Shown one piece after another: positions 1 through 8,301 of a DNA stretch of 52,951 nucleotides. The notes beneath the pieces are model-generated. The model did no database searches, had not been told where the DNA came from, and saw only the letters and a list, made by a program, of their open reading frames with translations. The translations under genes were made by a program, and so were the position numbers. Origin of the DNA: CAZEGV01 sp964511645 (GTDB lineage Bacteria > Bacteroidota > Bacteroidia > Cytophagales > JAAEPT01); assembly GCA_964511645.1 (NCBI GenBank), contig CAZEGV010000010.1, positions 1 through 52,951 on the forward strand, read 5' to 3'. The stretch's first letter is position 1. Every line of letters starts with the position of its first letter.

Positions 1-83
1 ATCATACTATTATTAACTCACTTTGGGTAAAAATAACGGATATAAAAAGAGAGAAATGACTACAAGGGTTTTGCAACGGTCTT
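1..83. mobile_element. Right end of an IS5-type insertion sequence (inferred, cut by window edge)
   Basis: Positions 71-83 (TTGCAACGGTCTT) are the exact reverse complement of 52639-52651, just upstream of the IS5-family transposase at the other end of the window. Both copies sit beside TAA (TAA before AGACCG on the right of the window, TAA after CGGTCT here), which fits a three-base target duplication of the kind IS5-family elements make. The frame of the next gene is open from 46, but has no start codon before 193. Which strand carries this copy's transposase is unknown because its body lies outside the window. Confidence 0.5.
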
Positions 84-639
84 AATATTTTCTGACATCT
101 CTTTACCTCCAAAATTACCTCTATTAATTTTCCTTCCTTTTACCTTATTATTAATATTATTTTACACAAAAAGTGGACAAAAGGATATTTTCATGACTAT
201 CCCTAAAGAACTTCCAGTTTACTTTCAATCTTTTCGAATACTTGTAGAACTCTTACTATTGTATACTTTCCGAGAAGGGATTATTCCTATCTCAGCTACA
301 TTTGAAGGACTAAATTTTGATATTTTAATGGGGATATCTGCTATTCCTATGGGGTATTTTGTTTTTCGAAAAAAAGAATTTAATCTAATACTAGCAAAAG
401 CATGGAATATCTTAGGGATCGGGATGATACTTTTTGTTGCTCTTATCATTGGCACATCATTATATTTTCCTGCTTTATGGGGAAATAACCCAGTATTAAT
501 AAACGGAGAGTTTATGTTGTTCCCTTACGTGCTAGTCCCAGTATTATTAGCTCCAATGGCTATTTTTATGCATATCGTATCTCTTAGACAATTAAAAAAA
601 CAAAGTCACCCCCAAAAAGCAATACACATCACACTCTGA
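84..639 (+). pseudogene. Multi-pass membrane protein, 5' end missing (probably cut by the IS)
   Basis: The first ATG in frame is at 193 and gives 148 residues with about four membrane segments. The frame is open upstream, and the 84-192 stretch translates to a hydrophobic segment containing LPPKLPLLIFLPF. That resembles the second segment of a Bacteroidota membrane-protein family I recall as about 210 residues long, with the later motifs RILVELLL, TFEGLNFDILMG and HIVSLRQL. No canonical start codon precedes 193, and the first membrane helix is absent. The simplest reading is a gene truncated by the insertion sequence whose end lies at about 83. The alternative is a shorter functional protein starting at 193. 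The family's function is unknown to me. Confidence 0.55.
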
Positions 640-697
640 ATAAATAAAATTATGAGATAAAGCTTTCGATTAATTATCAAAGTTGTTAGTATTTTAA

Positions 698-705
698 TAA
701 ATTTG
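698..705 (+). promoter_or_regulatory. Candidate -7 element for the DUF6089-uppS-bamA operon
   Basis: TAAATTTG matches the Bacteroidota -7 consensus TAnnTTTG. It would place transcription start near 708, about 40 bases before the ATG at 748. I see no good TTTG about 19 bases upstream, so the call rests on the -7 box alone. Confidence 0.4.
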
Positions 706-747
706 CCTGCTTGCAATATAATACACTTACTATCGTTAATAAAATTG

Positions 748-1395
748 ATGCAAAAAACAGTTTTACTTATATTATTTTTATCCTTATGGATTTATGGATT
801 TTCTCAAGAGGAAGGGATAGATCACCATATTGAATATGGATTTTCTTTAGGCACATCCACCTATTCGGGAGATTTAGCCCCTGTCCCATCTCTGTCTTTT
901 TTAAACCCTTCTGGCGGATTATTTTACAGACATCACCTAAAGGATAAGATTTCCGTATTTAGAATCAATGCACAAGTTGGCATTTTATCTGCCGATGAAG
1001 CTAAAACAGATTTTCCACTACAGAAAAATAGAAATTTAAATTTTTCTGTTCCTTTTATTGAATTATCTACGCTGTATGAATATAAATTTTTTGACTTTAG
1101 AGATATTAAAGAACAATATTTCATGACTCCTTATATTTTTGGTGGGCTTGGTGTAAGTGCAATGCTTGGACAAAAAGCTTATTTAGTTATCCCATTTGGA
1201 ATTGGTGCTAATTTTAAAGTAAGTGACCAATTTAATATAGGTTTTGAAGTTGGAGCCAGAAAAACATTTACTGATGAAATTGATGGTTATGCTGATGATG
1301 AGGACTTAAACAGCTCACATATCAATGATTGGTATTATTTTGTAGGCTTAACTTTTAGCCGTACGGTTTATAATCAAATTTGCCCAGAAAGATGA
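748..1395 (+). CDS. DUF6089-type outer-membrane beta-barrel protein
   Basis: The 215-residue protein starts with a signal peptide (MQKTVLLILFLSLWIYGFSQ) and continues as alternating short strands rich in Gly, Tyr and Phe, as in small outer-membrane barrels. The ATG at 748 is preferred over an upstream TTG at 703 because only the ATG puts the signal peptide at the N-terminus. In many Bacteroidota a DUF6089 protein sits directly before uppS and bamA, and this gene holds that place; its stop overlaps the uppS start (ATGA at 1392-1395). Its precise role is unknown; envelope assembly or structure is inferred from context. Confidence 0.75.
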   Translation: MQKTVLLILFLSLWIYGFSQEEGIDHHIEYGFSLGTSTYSGDLAPVPSLSFLNPSGGLFYRHHLKDKISVFRINAQVGILSADEAKTDFPLQKNRNLNFSVPFIELSTLYEYKFFDFRDIKEQYFMTPYIFGGLGVSAMLGQKAYLVIPFGIGANFKVSDQFNIGFEVGARKTFTDEIDGYADDEDLNSSHINDWYYFVGLTFSRTVYNQICPER

Positions 1396-2132
1396 ATCAC
1401 TTCGACAAGGTCGATAAGCAAAGAATCCCAGAACATATCGCCATCATTATGGATGGAAATGGAAGATGGGCAAAAAAACTAGGGTCTGAACGTACTTACG
1501 GACATGAGCACGGAGTAAAATCTGTTCGAGAAACAGTAGAAGGATGTATGGAACTTGGTGTAAAGTACCTTACCCTGTACGCTTTCTCCACAGAAAACTG
1601 GAATAGACCTAAAGAAGAAATTGACATACTGATGGGAATCCTTGTCAATAGTATTCTAAACGAAAAAGAAACATTACTAAAACAAGGCATTAAGCTAAAT
1701 ACTATTGGCAATACTGACCAATTACCCACTAATTGTAAAAACACACTCAACGAAGTAATCACAGAAACAGCTGAAGGCACCTCCATGACTTTGACATTAG
1801 CCTTGAGCTACAGCGGAAGATGGGACATCACCTGTGCTATGCAAAAAATTGCAAAAGAAGTACAGATAGGCAAAATTATCCCCGAAGAGATTAATGATGA
1901 GTTAATTTCTTCTTACCTTTCGACTTATAAAATTCCTGATCCTGAATTAATGATTAGAACTAGTGGAGAAATGCGTATCAGCAATTTTCTACTATGGCAG
2001 TTGGCCTATTCAGAATTATACATAACAGAGGTTTTATGGCCTGATTTTAACAAAAAAAATCTAGCAGAAGCAATATTAAATTATCAATCCAGAGAAAGAA
2101 GATTTGGAAAAACAAGTGAACAAGTTCAGTAA
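1392..2132 (+). CDS. uppS: Isoprenyl transferase (undecaprenyl diphosphate synthase family)
   Basis: This cytosolic cis-prenyltransferase condenses isopentenyl diphosphate units into the C55 carrier lipid for peptidoglycan and O-antigen. The 246-residue product has the family signature IIMDGNGRWAK near the N-terminus, with the catalytic Asp, then YLTLYAFSTENW, and the C-terminal RTSGEMRISNFLLWQLAYSE stretch ending in LWPDF. The ATG at 1392 is chosen over a TTG at 1380 because it gives the standard N-terminus and a four-base overlap with the preceding gene. bamA follows one base after its stop, so the genes are surely co-transcribed. Length is normal. Confidence 0.95.
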   Translation: MNHFDKVDKQRIPEHIAIIMDGNGRWAKKLGSERTYGHEHGVKSVRETVEGCMELGVKYLTLYAFSTENWNRPKEEIDILMGILVNSILNEKETLLKQGIKLNTIGNTDQLPTNCKNTLNEVITETAEGTSMTLTLALSYSGRWDITCAMQKIAKEVQIGKIIPEEINDELISSYLSTYKIPDPELMIRTSGEMRISNFLLWQLAYSELYITEVLWPDFNKKNLAEAILNYQSRERRFGKTSEQVQ

Positions 2133-2133
2133 T

Positions 2134-4704
2134 ATGAATAGATATATCGCATTACTGATAATCTTATTATCAATAAATTTGAGTGCAATCGCACAACCTC
2201 TCAGAGAACAAAGTCTCATAGACCTTAACTACTCGTATGGTAAAAAATACACCGTAGAGGACATTAGCGTAAAAGGGGCTAAACACCTTGACAAAGAAAC
2301 AGTAATTGCTCTTTCTGGATTAAGTGTAGGAGATCAGATAACGTTGCCCGGAACGGAATTAGCGGAAGCGATCAGTCGTATATGGAAAGAGAATATAGTT
2401 GGAAACATTAGCTTTCACATCACTAAGATAGAAGGTACTAAAATCTGGCTACTAATCAAGCTAACAGAGAAGCCTAGATTAGGAAAAATTTATATAGAAG
2501 GCGTAAGAAAGCCAGAAGAAAAAGACATCAAAGAGATGTTAAGTCTAGTACGGTCTCAAGTTATTTTTTCTTCTTTCGAAAAAGACATAAAAATTAAAGT
2601 AGAAAACTATTTTAAAGAAAAAGGATTTTTAAATGCCGAAGTAAGCCCTCGTGCCATTAATGACACAAGTACTATTGCCAATCATATTAGTTATACAATT
2701 AATGTAGAAAAAGGTTCTAAAGTACGAATAGAAAAAATCCTCATAGAAGGCGTTAGCACACTTGAAGCAAAAGAAGTTTTGCGTAAAATGAAGAACACTA
2801 AAAAAAGAAAGTTTGGAAGATTTTACAAACGTTCAAAATACATACAAGAAAAGTTTGACGAAGACAAACAACGTATCATTGCCTTATACAACTCTAAAGG
2901 AATGCGTGATGCTCAAATAAAATTTGATACAGTTTACAATGTTTCTAAAGATAGAATTAATCTTAAAATGAATATTTTTGAAGGTGGGAAATATTATTTC
3001 AGAAACATCAAATGGATAGGAAATTATGTATACAGAAATGGTTTTTTGGATAGTGTACTCGCTATTCAAAAAGGTGATATTTACAATAAAGAATTACTAG
3101 ACCAGAGATTAAACTTTAATCCTACAGGAGTAGATGTTAGCTCTTTGTACTTAGATAACGGGTATCTTTTCTATAGCCTTAACCCTGTAGAAGTAAATAT
3201 AGAGAATGACTCTATCGACATAGAAATGCGAATTTACGAAGGTCAGCAAGCCATTATCGGTAAAAACATTGTACTAGGAAACACAAAAACATCGGATCAA
3301 GTAATTTACAGAGAACTACGTACTGTGCCAGGAGAAAAATTCAGTAGGTCTGCGATTATACAAACTCAGCGTTCGTTATCTTCTTTAGGATATTTTGATC
3401 CTCAACAAATTGGGATTGTACCTAAGCCCAACCCAACTACTGGTACGGTAGATATAGAATATACCGTAGTAGAAAAACCTAGCGATCAACTCCAGTTGTC
3501 TGGCGGATTTGGCGGAGGAGGATTTGGATTTGTAGGCTCTTTAGGCTTATCATTCAATAACTTCTCTATGCGTAAGATTATGAAATTCAGAGAATGGAGT
3601 CCTTTACCTGCTGGAGATGGTCAACGGCTTTCATTAAAAGCCCAATCTAACGGTAAATTTTATCAAAATTATTCAGTATCTTTTACTGAACCTTGGTTAG
3701 GGGGGAAAAAGCCTAGGGCTTTATCTTTAAGTCTATTTAGATCCATTAGTAGAGGATTTGACTCTGACAATAAACAAATTAGTGCACTAAAAGTAACAGG
3801 TATTAATGTAGCCCTTAACAAAAGGTTAAATTGGCCTGATGGGAATTTTTACCTAAGCACTGGTCTCAATTATAATCGTTTTAAATCTGAAAGAGATGGT
3901 GCAACAGGGACATCTTCTTCAAGAATCACAAATAACATTTGTCAAAACTGTGGAGCAAACAATTTTAACTTTAATACTACAATCACTAGAGATGATAGAG
4001 GGAACAATCCTCAATTTTATAATACTGGTGGAAAAATGTCATTAAGTGTAAACATAACCCCTCCTTATTCATTATTGAGCAATAGTATCAACGAGCTTAA
4101 AGGTGAAGAAAGCTTTAAATATGTAGAATACCACAAATGGATGTTTGATTGGGAAAAATATATGCAACTAGGAGTTAATAGAACAAAAGGTTTAGCAATA
4201 GATGGGGGTAAACAAAAAAGAAAATTTGTGGTACAAACTCGTGCTCATTTTGGTTATGTAGGAAAGCTTAATAAAACAAAAAACGTTACTCCTTTTGAGC
4301 GATTTGAACTCGGCGGAAGCGGTTTGTCTGGATTTGGGGGCTCATTTCTTACAGGTAGAGACATTGTAGGATTAAGAGGTTATAATGATGGTTCGCTTAC
4401 GCTAAATGGAACTTACGGAACAATTTTCTCTAAATATGTAGTAGAATTACGCTACCCTATCATATTGGAAGGAATGGCAAATATTTATGCTTTAGGTTTT
4501 TTAGAAGCAGGAAACATTTGGGGAAGTCCTCGATCATTTAATCCACTAGACTTACACCGATCATATGGTGCAGGAATTCGTCTCTTTATGCCAGCATTTG
4601 GAATGTTTGGTTTAGATTATGGTGTGGGTATAGACCCTATACCTGGACAACCTGGTGCTAATGGTGGTCAAATACACTTTACTATTGGTCAAATGATTCG
4701 ATAA
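2134..4704 (+). CDS. bamA: Outer-membrane protein assembly factor BamA
   Basis: BamA is the Omp85 channel that inserts barrel proteins into the outer membrane. The 856-residue protein starts with a signal peptide (MNRYIALLIILLSINLSAIA), has POTRA repeats over roughly residues 30-430 (for example YTVEDISVKGAKHLDKETV and the later GKNIVLGNTKTSDQVI), then a 16-strand type barrel to the C-terminus. The conserved barrel motif GLRGY and the preceding glycine-rich FELGGSGLSGFGG are present. The ATG at 2134 is preferred to the longer TTG start at 2104 because it begins the signal peptide. The two Skp-like genes that follow encode chaperones that feed it substrates. Confidence 0.95.
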   Translation: MNRYIALLIILLSINLSAIAQPLREQSLIDLNYSYGKKYTVEDISVKGAKHLDKETVIALSGLSVGDQITLPGTELAEAISRIWKENIVGNISFHITKIEGTKIWLLIKLTEKPRLGKIYIEGVRKPEEKDIKEMLSLVRSQVIFSSFEKDIKIKVENYFKEKGFLNAEVSPRAINDTSTIANHISYTINVEKGSKVRIEKILIEGVSTLEAKEVLRKMKNTKKRKFGRFYKRSKYIQEKFDEDKQRIIALYNSKGMRDAQIKFDTVYNVSKDRINLKMNIFEGGKYYFRNIKWIGNYVYRNGFLDSVLAIQKGDIYNKELLDQRLNFNPTGVDVSSLYLDNGYLFYSLNPVEVNIENDSIDIEMRIYEGQQAIIGKNIVLGNTKTSDQVIYRELRTVPGEKFSRSAIIQTQRSLSSLGYFDPQQIGIVPKPNPTTGTVDIEYTVVEKPSDQLQLSGGFGGGGFGFVGSLGLSFNNFSMRKIMKFREWSPLPAGDGQRLSLKAQSNGKFYQNYSVSFTEPWLGGKKPRALSLSLFRSISRGFDSDNKQISALKVTGINVALNKRLNWPDGNFYLSTGLNYNRFKSERDGATGTSSSRITNNICQNCGANNFNFNTTITRDDRGNNPQFYNTGGKMSLSVNITPPYSLLSNSINELKGEESFKYVEYHKWMFDWEKYMQLGVNRTKGLAIDGGKQKRKFVVQTRAHFGYVGKLNKTKNVTPFERFELGGSGLSGFGGSFLTGRDIVGLRGYNDGSLTLNGTYGTIFSKYVVELRYPIILEGMANIYALGFLEAGNIWGSPRSFNPLDLHRSYGAGIRLFMPAFGMFGLDYGVGIDPIPGQPGANGGQIHFTIGQMIR

Positions 4705-4705
4705 T

Positions 4706-5257
4706 ATGAAATATCTAATAATATTTACTAGTCTACTATTCTTCTCTCTTGTGGCTTCCGCTCAAAAATTCGGGGTAGTAGATACTGAAAAAATTCTTTC
4801 TGAAATGAAAGAGTATAAAACTGTTCAAGAAGAAATTGATAAAATATCAATTGAAGAGCAAAAGAAAATTGAAAAAATGTACGGTGAATTAGATTCACTT
4901 AATCACACTTACCAGCGTGAAGAAATCCTGCTAACCGAAGAAATGAAAACCAAACGTAGAGCAGAAATCAATAAAAAACATAAACAAATCAAAACGTATC
5001 AACGCAAGATTTTTGGATTTGAAGGTTTAATTTTCTTAAAAAGACAAGAACTCATAGCGCCCGTACAAAACAAAGTATTTACCGCAGTAGAAAAAGTAGC
5101 AAAAAAACACAAACTACAATTTGTATTTGACAAATCAGGAGACTTATCTTTAATTTATGCTAACCCAGTACATGACTACACAGACTATGTACTAGAAGAA
5201 CTAGACTTAGGTGACCCTACGGATACCTCTGATAATAAAAGGACAAAAGTAAAATAA
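4706..5257 (+). CDS. OmpH/Skp family periplasmic chaperone, first copy
   Basis: Skp-like proteins are trimeric periplasmic holdases that carry unfolded outer-membrane proteins to BamA. This 183-residue protein has a signal peptide (KYLIIFTSLLFFSLVASAQ), then KFGVVDTEKILSEM, the typical OmpH start, then a long charged helical hairpin (about 45-120) and a C-terminal strand region with KLQFVFDKSGDLSLIYANP. The start is one base after the bamA stop. A second paralogue follows after 49 bases; paired ompH genes behind bamA are usual in Bacteroidota. The acidic tail ending in basic residues (DNKRTKVK) is not shared with the second copy. Confidence 0.9.
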   Translation: MKYLIIFTSLLFFSLVASAQKFGVVDTEKILSEMKEYKTVQEEIDKISIEEQKKIEKMYGELDSLNHTYQREEILLTEEMKTKRRAEINKKHKQIKTYQRKIFGFEGLIFLKRQELIAPVQNKVFTAVEKVAKKHKLQFVFDKSGDLSLIYANPVHDYTDYVLEELDLGDPTDTSDNKRTKVK

Positions 5258-5306
5258 TGCTTGTGGCATCCTATTTGTATAATGTAAGTAAACTAATAAA
5301 TAAAAA

Positions 5307-5843
5307 ATGAAAAGAATAATAATAACACTTTCGCTAGTTGTAGCAACTATAACAGCAACAATGGCACAACAAGCCAATGAATTTAAAATGGGATTTGTCA
5401 ATATGGAATATATTTTCCTTAAACTGAAACAAACTCCAGCCCTCAAAGCTGTAGAATCTGAATTAAATACTTATGTAGAACAGAAGAAAATGCAACTACA
5501 AGCTATTGACCAAAGAGGAAAAGATTTAGAAGCACAGTACCAACGTGCCACTACAGAAGCTGAACAAAAAGGGATAATGGCAGAGTACCAAGGAGTACAA
5601 GCTCGTTATGAAAGTATGCAAACATCTGTTCAACAAGAAATGATGCAAAAAGAAAAAGAGTTAATGAACCCTACTATTGAAAAAATAAATACTGCTATTA
5701 AAAAAGTAGGCGAAACCAACAACTATACCTACGTGCTTACTGACGGTTTAGCAGGAAATAGTATTGTATTGTTCTCTAAAAACAAAGGAGATAATCTTAC
5801 GACAAAAGTATTAGCGGAGCTAGGAATTACTGTTACGGAATAA
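5307..5843 (+). CDS. OmpH/Skp family periplasmic chaperone, second copy
   Basis: This 178-residue paralogue of the preceding protein has a signal peptide (KRIIITLSLVVATITATMAQ), the OmpH opening MGFVNMEYIFLKL, a Gln/Glu-rich coiled hairpin around residues 45-120, and a C-terminal part with NYTYVLTDGLAGNSIVLFS. Its helical arms are richer in Gln and Met than those of the first copy, so the two may prefer different clients; that is inference. It ends the operon, and a strong hairpin follows 13 bases after its stop. Confidence 0.9.
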   Translation: MKRIIITLSLVVATITATMAQQANEFKMGFVNMEYIFLKLKQTPALKAVESELNTYVEQKKMQLQAIDQRGKDLEAQYQRATTEAEQKGIMAEYQGVQARYESMQTSVQQEMMQKEKELMNPTIEKINTAIKKVGETNNYTYVLTDGLAGNSIVLFSKNKGDNLTTKVLAELGITVTE

Positions 5844-5856
5844 CAAAAATAGTCAC

Positions 5857-5899
5857 CCAACAAAAAAGGCTTACCAAAATGGTAAGCCTTTTTTGTTGG
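5857..5899. terminator. Bidirectional intrinsic terminator between ompH and dnaN
   Basis: A perfect 19-base-pair stem (arms 5857-5875 and 5881-5899) with the loop AAAAT. The inner stem is GGCTTACC/GGTAAGCC, and the outer A6/T6 tracts provide the U-run on either strand. It lies between the convergent ompH and dnaN genes. Confidence 0.9.
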
Positions 5900-5915
5900 A
5901 TTAATAAGACATATT

Positions 5916-7043
5916 TTACACGTAATTATTAAGCATTACAGGCATAATAAGCATCAATACTTTTTCTTCTTCTTCACCATCTACAGGAATCACTAATCCT
6001 GCTCTATTAGGCTCTGACAACTCTAGGCGCACTTGCTTAGCATCTACCGTACCTAATATCTCAACTAAGAATTTTGCATTAAAACCAATTTCCATATCCT
6101 GCCCTTCATATTCACAAGGTAATTTTTCGTTTGCTTCATTAGAAAAATCTAAATCTTCTGCTGAAATATGCAACTCAGAACCTGTAATCTTAAGTCTTAC
6201 TTGATGAGTAGTTTGATTGGCATAAATAGATACCCGTTTTAGAGATGATAGAAACAAAGCTCTATCAATCAATAATCTATTAGGATTTTCTAAAGGAATT
6301 ACGTTTTCGTAATCTGGGTAACGCTCATCTACCAAACGACAAATCATCTGGATATTATTGTAAGTAAAGTAAGCATTAGACGAAGTGTATTCCATCGTAA
6401 CATTAGTATTACTAGATGGTAATGATCCTTTTAATAAAATCAATGCTTTTTTAGGAACAATAACAGAGCTATTAATATCTGAAGTAACATCTGAACGTCT
6501 AAACCTAGAAAGTCTATGTCCGTCAGTTGCTACAAAAGTAGTTTGACCAGATTCAAAAGAAATATAAACTCCATTCATAGCAGGTCTAAGTTCGTCGCTA
6601 CTAGCGGCAAATAAAGTTCCTGAAATTGCTCTTAATAAGATATCCGAAGGGATTTCTACTTTATCACCATTAGACACACCTGGCACTTTAGGAAAATCAG
6701 TAGCATTTTCGCCTGCTAACTTATATCTACCATTTTGAGAAGATATCTCCACAGTATAAGTATCTTGGTTAATTGTAAAAGTTACTGGTTGCTCTGGCAA
6801 GCTTTTAAGCGTGTCGAGTAATCTTTTTGCAGGAATAGCAATATCTCCTGAATCTTTTGCCTCCACCTCTTCGATTTCAGCAATCATAGAAGTTTGTAAA
6901 TCCGAAGCCGTAACAGTTAATTTCCCATCACTAATTTCAAATAAAAAGTTTTCAAGAATTGGAACAACAGGGTTTGGAGTAATTACTCCACTAATCCCTG
7001 ACAATTGTTTCAAAAGAGTTTGTGATGATACAATGAATTTCAT
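5916..7043 (-). CDS. dnaN: DNA polymerase III beta subunit (sliding clamp)
   Basis: The clamp encircles DNA and tethers polymerase III and repair proteins. The 375-residue product has the three repeated clamp domains: MKFIVSSQTLLKQLSGISGV at the N-terminus; LRPAMNGVYISFE and ATDGHRLSRFRR in the middle; and the C-terminal VLMLIMPVML tail. Length is normal. dnaA and recF are not adjacent, so this is not the classic dnaA-dnaN origin arrangement, which is common in this phylum. It stands alone, convergent with the bamA operon. Confidence 0.97.
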   Translation of the reverse strand: MKFIVSSQTLLKQLSGISGVITPNPVVPILENFLFEISDGKLTVTASDLQTSMIAEIEEVEAKDSGDIAIPAKRLLDTLKSLPEQPVTFTINQDTYTVEISSQNGRYKLAGENATDFPKVPGVSNGDKVEIPSDILLRAISGTLFAASSDELRPAMNGVYISFESGQTTFVATDGHRLSRFRRSDVTSDINSSVIVPKKALILLKGSLPSSNTNVTMEYTSSNAYFTYNNIQMICRLVDERYPDYENVIPLENPNRLLIDRALFLSSLKRVSIYANQTTHQVRLKITGSELHISAEDLDFSNEANEKLPCEYEGQDMEIGFNAKFLVEILGTVDAKQVRLELSEPNRAGLVIPVDGEEEEKVLMLIMPVMLNNYV

Positions 7044-7152
7044 TACTTTATTTACTTTAATCCTCTCTTAGAGGGGTTTATTATCCAGCAATTTGCTGAA
7101 ACATTTAATTAGAACCATACCTTACGAAAATCTCATAAAGAGATTAACTTAC

Positions 7153-7160
7153 CAAAGTTA
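7153..7160 (-). promoter_or_regulatory. Candidate -7 element for dnaN
   Basis: Reading the minus strand, TAACTTTG fits TAnnTTTG and would start transcription near 7150, leaving a leader of about 105 bases. No convincing -33 TTTG is present at the expected distance. Confidence 0.3.
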
Positions 7161-7200
7161 TAAAAAAACGTCTTACTTAATAAATATGTATGATGTTTTT

Positions 7201-8289
7201 TTACTCAAACTCTATTGTTGCCTCTTCAGATACTACTTTGCTAATACAAGTTAGCACGTAACCATCTTTAATTTGATCTTCTGACAAAGCGTCTGCAAAT
7301 TCCATTTGAACTTCTCCAGAAGTACATTTCCCCATACAAGCAGTACACAAACCACTTTGGCAAGAGAACGGAATATCCACTCCTTGCTCTAGTACTTCTA
7401 GCAAGATAGGTTCTTTACCTTTTAGCGTAAGCTTATGTTCTTCTCCACCTACCAATAAATTAATTTTTTTCTCTCCCTCTGCTATAGCAGATAAATCATT
7501 TTTTGCAATTCCAACAGTGTCAAAGCTTTCTTTATGAATATATTTTTTTTCAATCTTTCTTTTCGACAAAGCCTTCTCTATTGTCCCCATCAAGCCACCA
7601 GGTCCACACATATAAAACTCCGTCTTATCTCCTTGTTGGATATATAGACCGTCTAATATAGAATTTAACCCTTTAGGAGTTAATCTTCCCGGAACTTCTG
7701 TAACCACCTTTTTAGACAAGCCTAAGAAACCTTTTTTTCTTACCGCTCGCTCTACTTGAGAGAAATAATGATACACACGCAAGCGTTCTTTATATTCATC
7801 CCTTAAAGTGTCTAAATCTTCTTTAAATATAACATCTCTTTGAGTTGTATTCGCAAAAACTAAACTTACCACAGATTGTAACTCTTGTGACAATACAGAT
7901 TTCAAAATTGACATCAAGGGCGTGATGCCACTCCCCCCACCTAACAACACCACATGACGCTGAAAATCTTTATTTACCTCACAAGTAAACGTCCCCATTG
8001 CAGGCAATACTTGTAAACTTTCTCCTACTTGTAAAGTATCAACTAAATAGTTAGACATCTTACCTCCTTTTACTCGTTTTACTGTTACTGCTAAATCTTC
8101 GTCTGTATAATAAGAGGAACATAAAGAATAAGCTCTTCTTATTTCTTCTCCATTAATATCTATAATCAAAGTCAGAAATTGACCTGATTCATACTTTATT
8201 TTTTCTACACCTTGCTCAAACACAATAGTAATTGCATCAGTAGTTTGTTTGATGATTTTTTTTACTCTTAACGTTATAATGTCACTCAT
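7201..8289 (-). CDS. Ferredoxin-NADP reductase-type oxidoreductase with C-terminal [2Fe-2S] domain (PaaE-like)
   Basis: The 362-residue protein combines an FAD-binding barrel (RAYSLCSSY, the flavin-binding RxYS motif near residue 52), an NAD(P)-binding domain (VVLLGGGSGITPLMSIL; later EFYMCGPGGLMG) and a plant-type ferredoxin domain at about residues 280-362. The cluster ligands are visible as CQSGLCTAC plus a distal Cys in VLTC. This is the layout of PaaE, the reductase of phenylacetyl-CoA epoxidase, and of related reductases feeding oxygenases. No paaABCD genes are here, so the electron acceptor is unknown. It begins 12 bases after the DUF5916 gene and is likely co-transcribed with it. Confidence 0.88.
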   Translation of the reverse strand: MSDIITLRVKKIIKQTTDAITIVFEQGVEKIKYESGQFLTLIIDINGEEIRRAYSLCSSYYTDEDLAVTVKRVKGGKMSNYLVDTLQVGESLQVLPAMGTFTCEVNKDFQRHVVLLGGGSGITPLMSILKSVLSQELQSVVSLVFANTTQRDVIFKEDLDTLRDEYKERLRVYHYFSQVERAVRKKGFLGLSKKVVTEVPGRLTPKGLNSILDGLYIQQGDKTEFYMCGPGGLMGTIEKALSKRKIEKKYIHKESFDTVGIAKNDLSAIAEGEKKINLLVGGEEHKLTLKGKEPILLEVLEQGVDIPFSCQSGLCTACMGKCTSGEVQMEFADALSEDQIKDGYVLTCISKVVSEEATIEFE

Positions 8290-8301
8290 AATTTTATCCT
8301 T

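Noticed and set aside
1496..1786. Antisense frame inside uppS
   Set aside because: Shadow of a well-supported gene; composition follows codon positions of uppS.
5207..5446. Minus-strand frame between the two ompH genes
   Set aside because: Antisense to ompH coding and spacer; no start or homology support.
5916..7043. Replication origin near dnaN
   Set aside because: No dnaA gene or cluster of DnaA boxes was noticed nearby.
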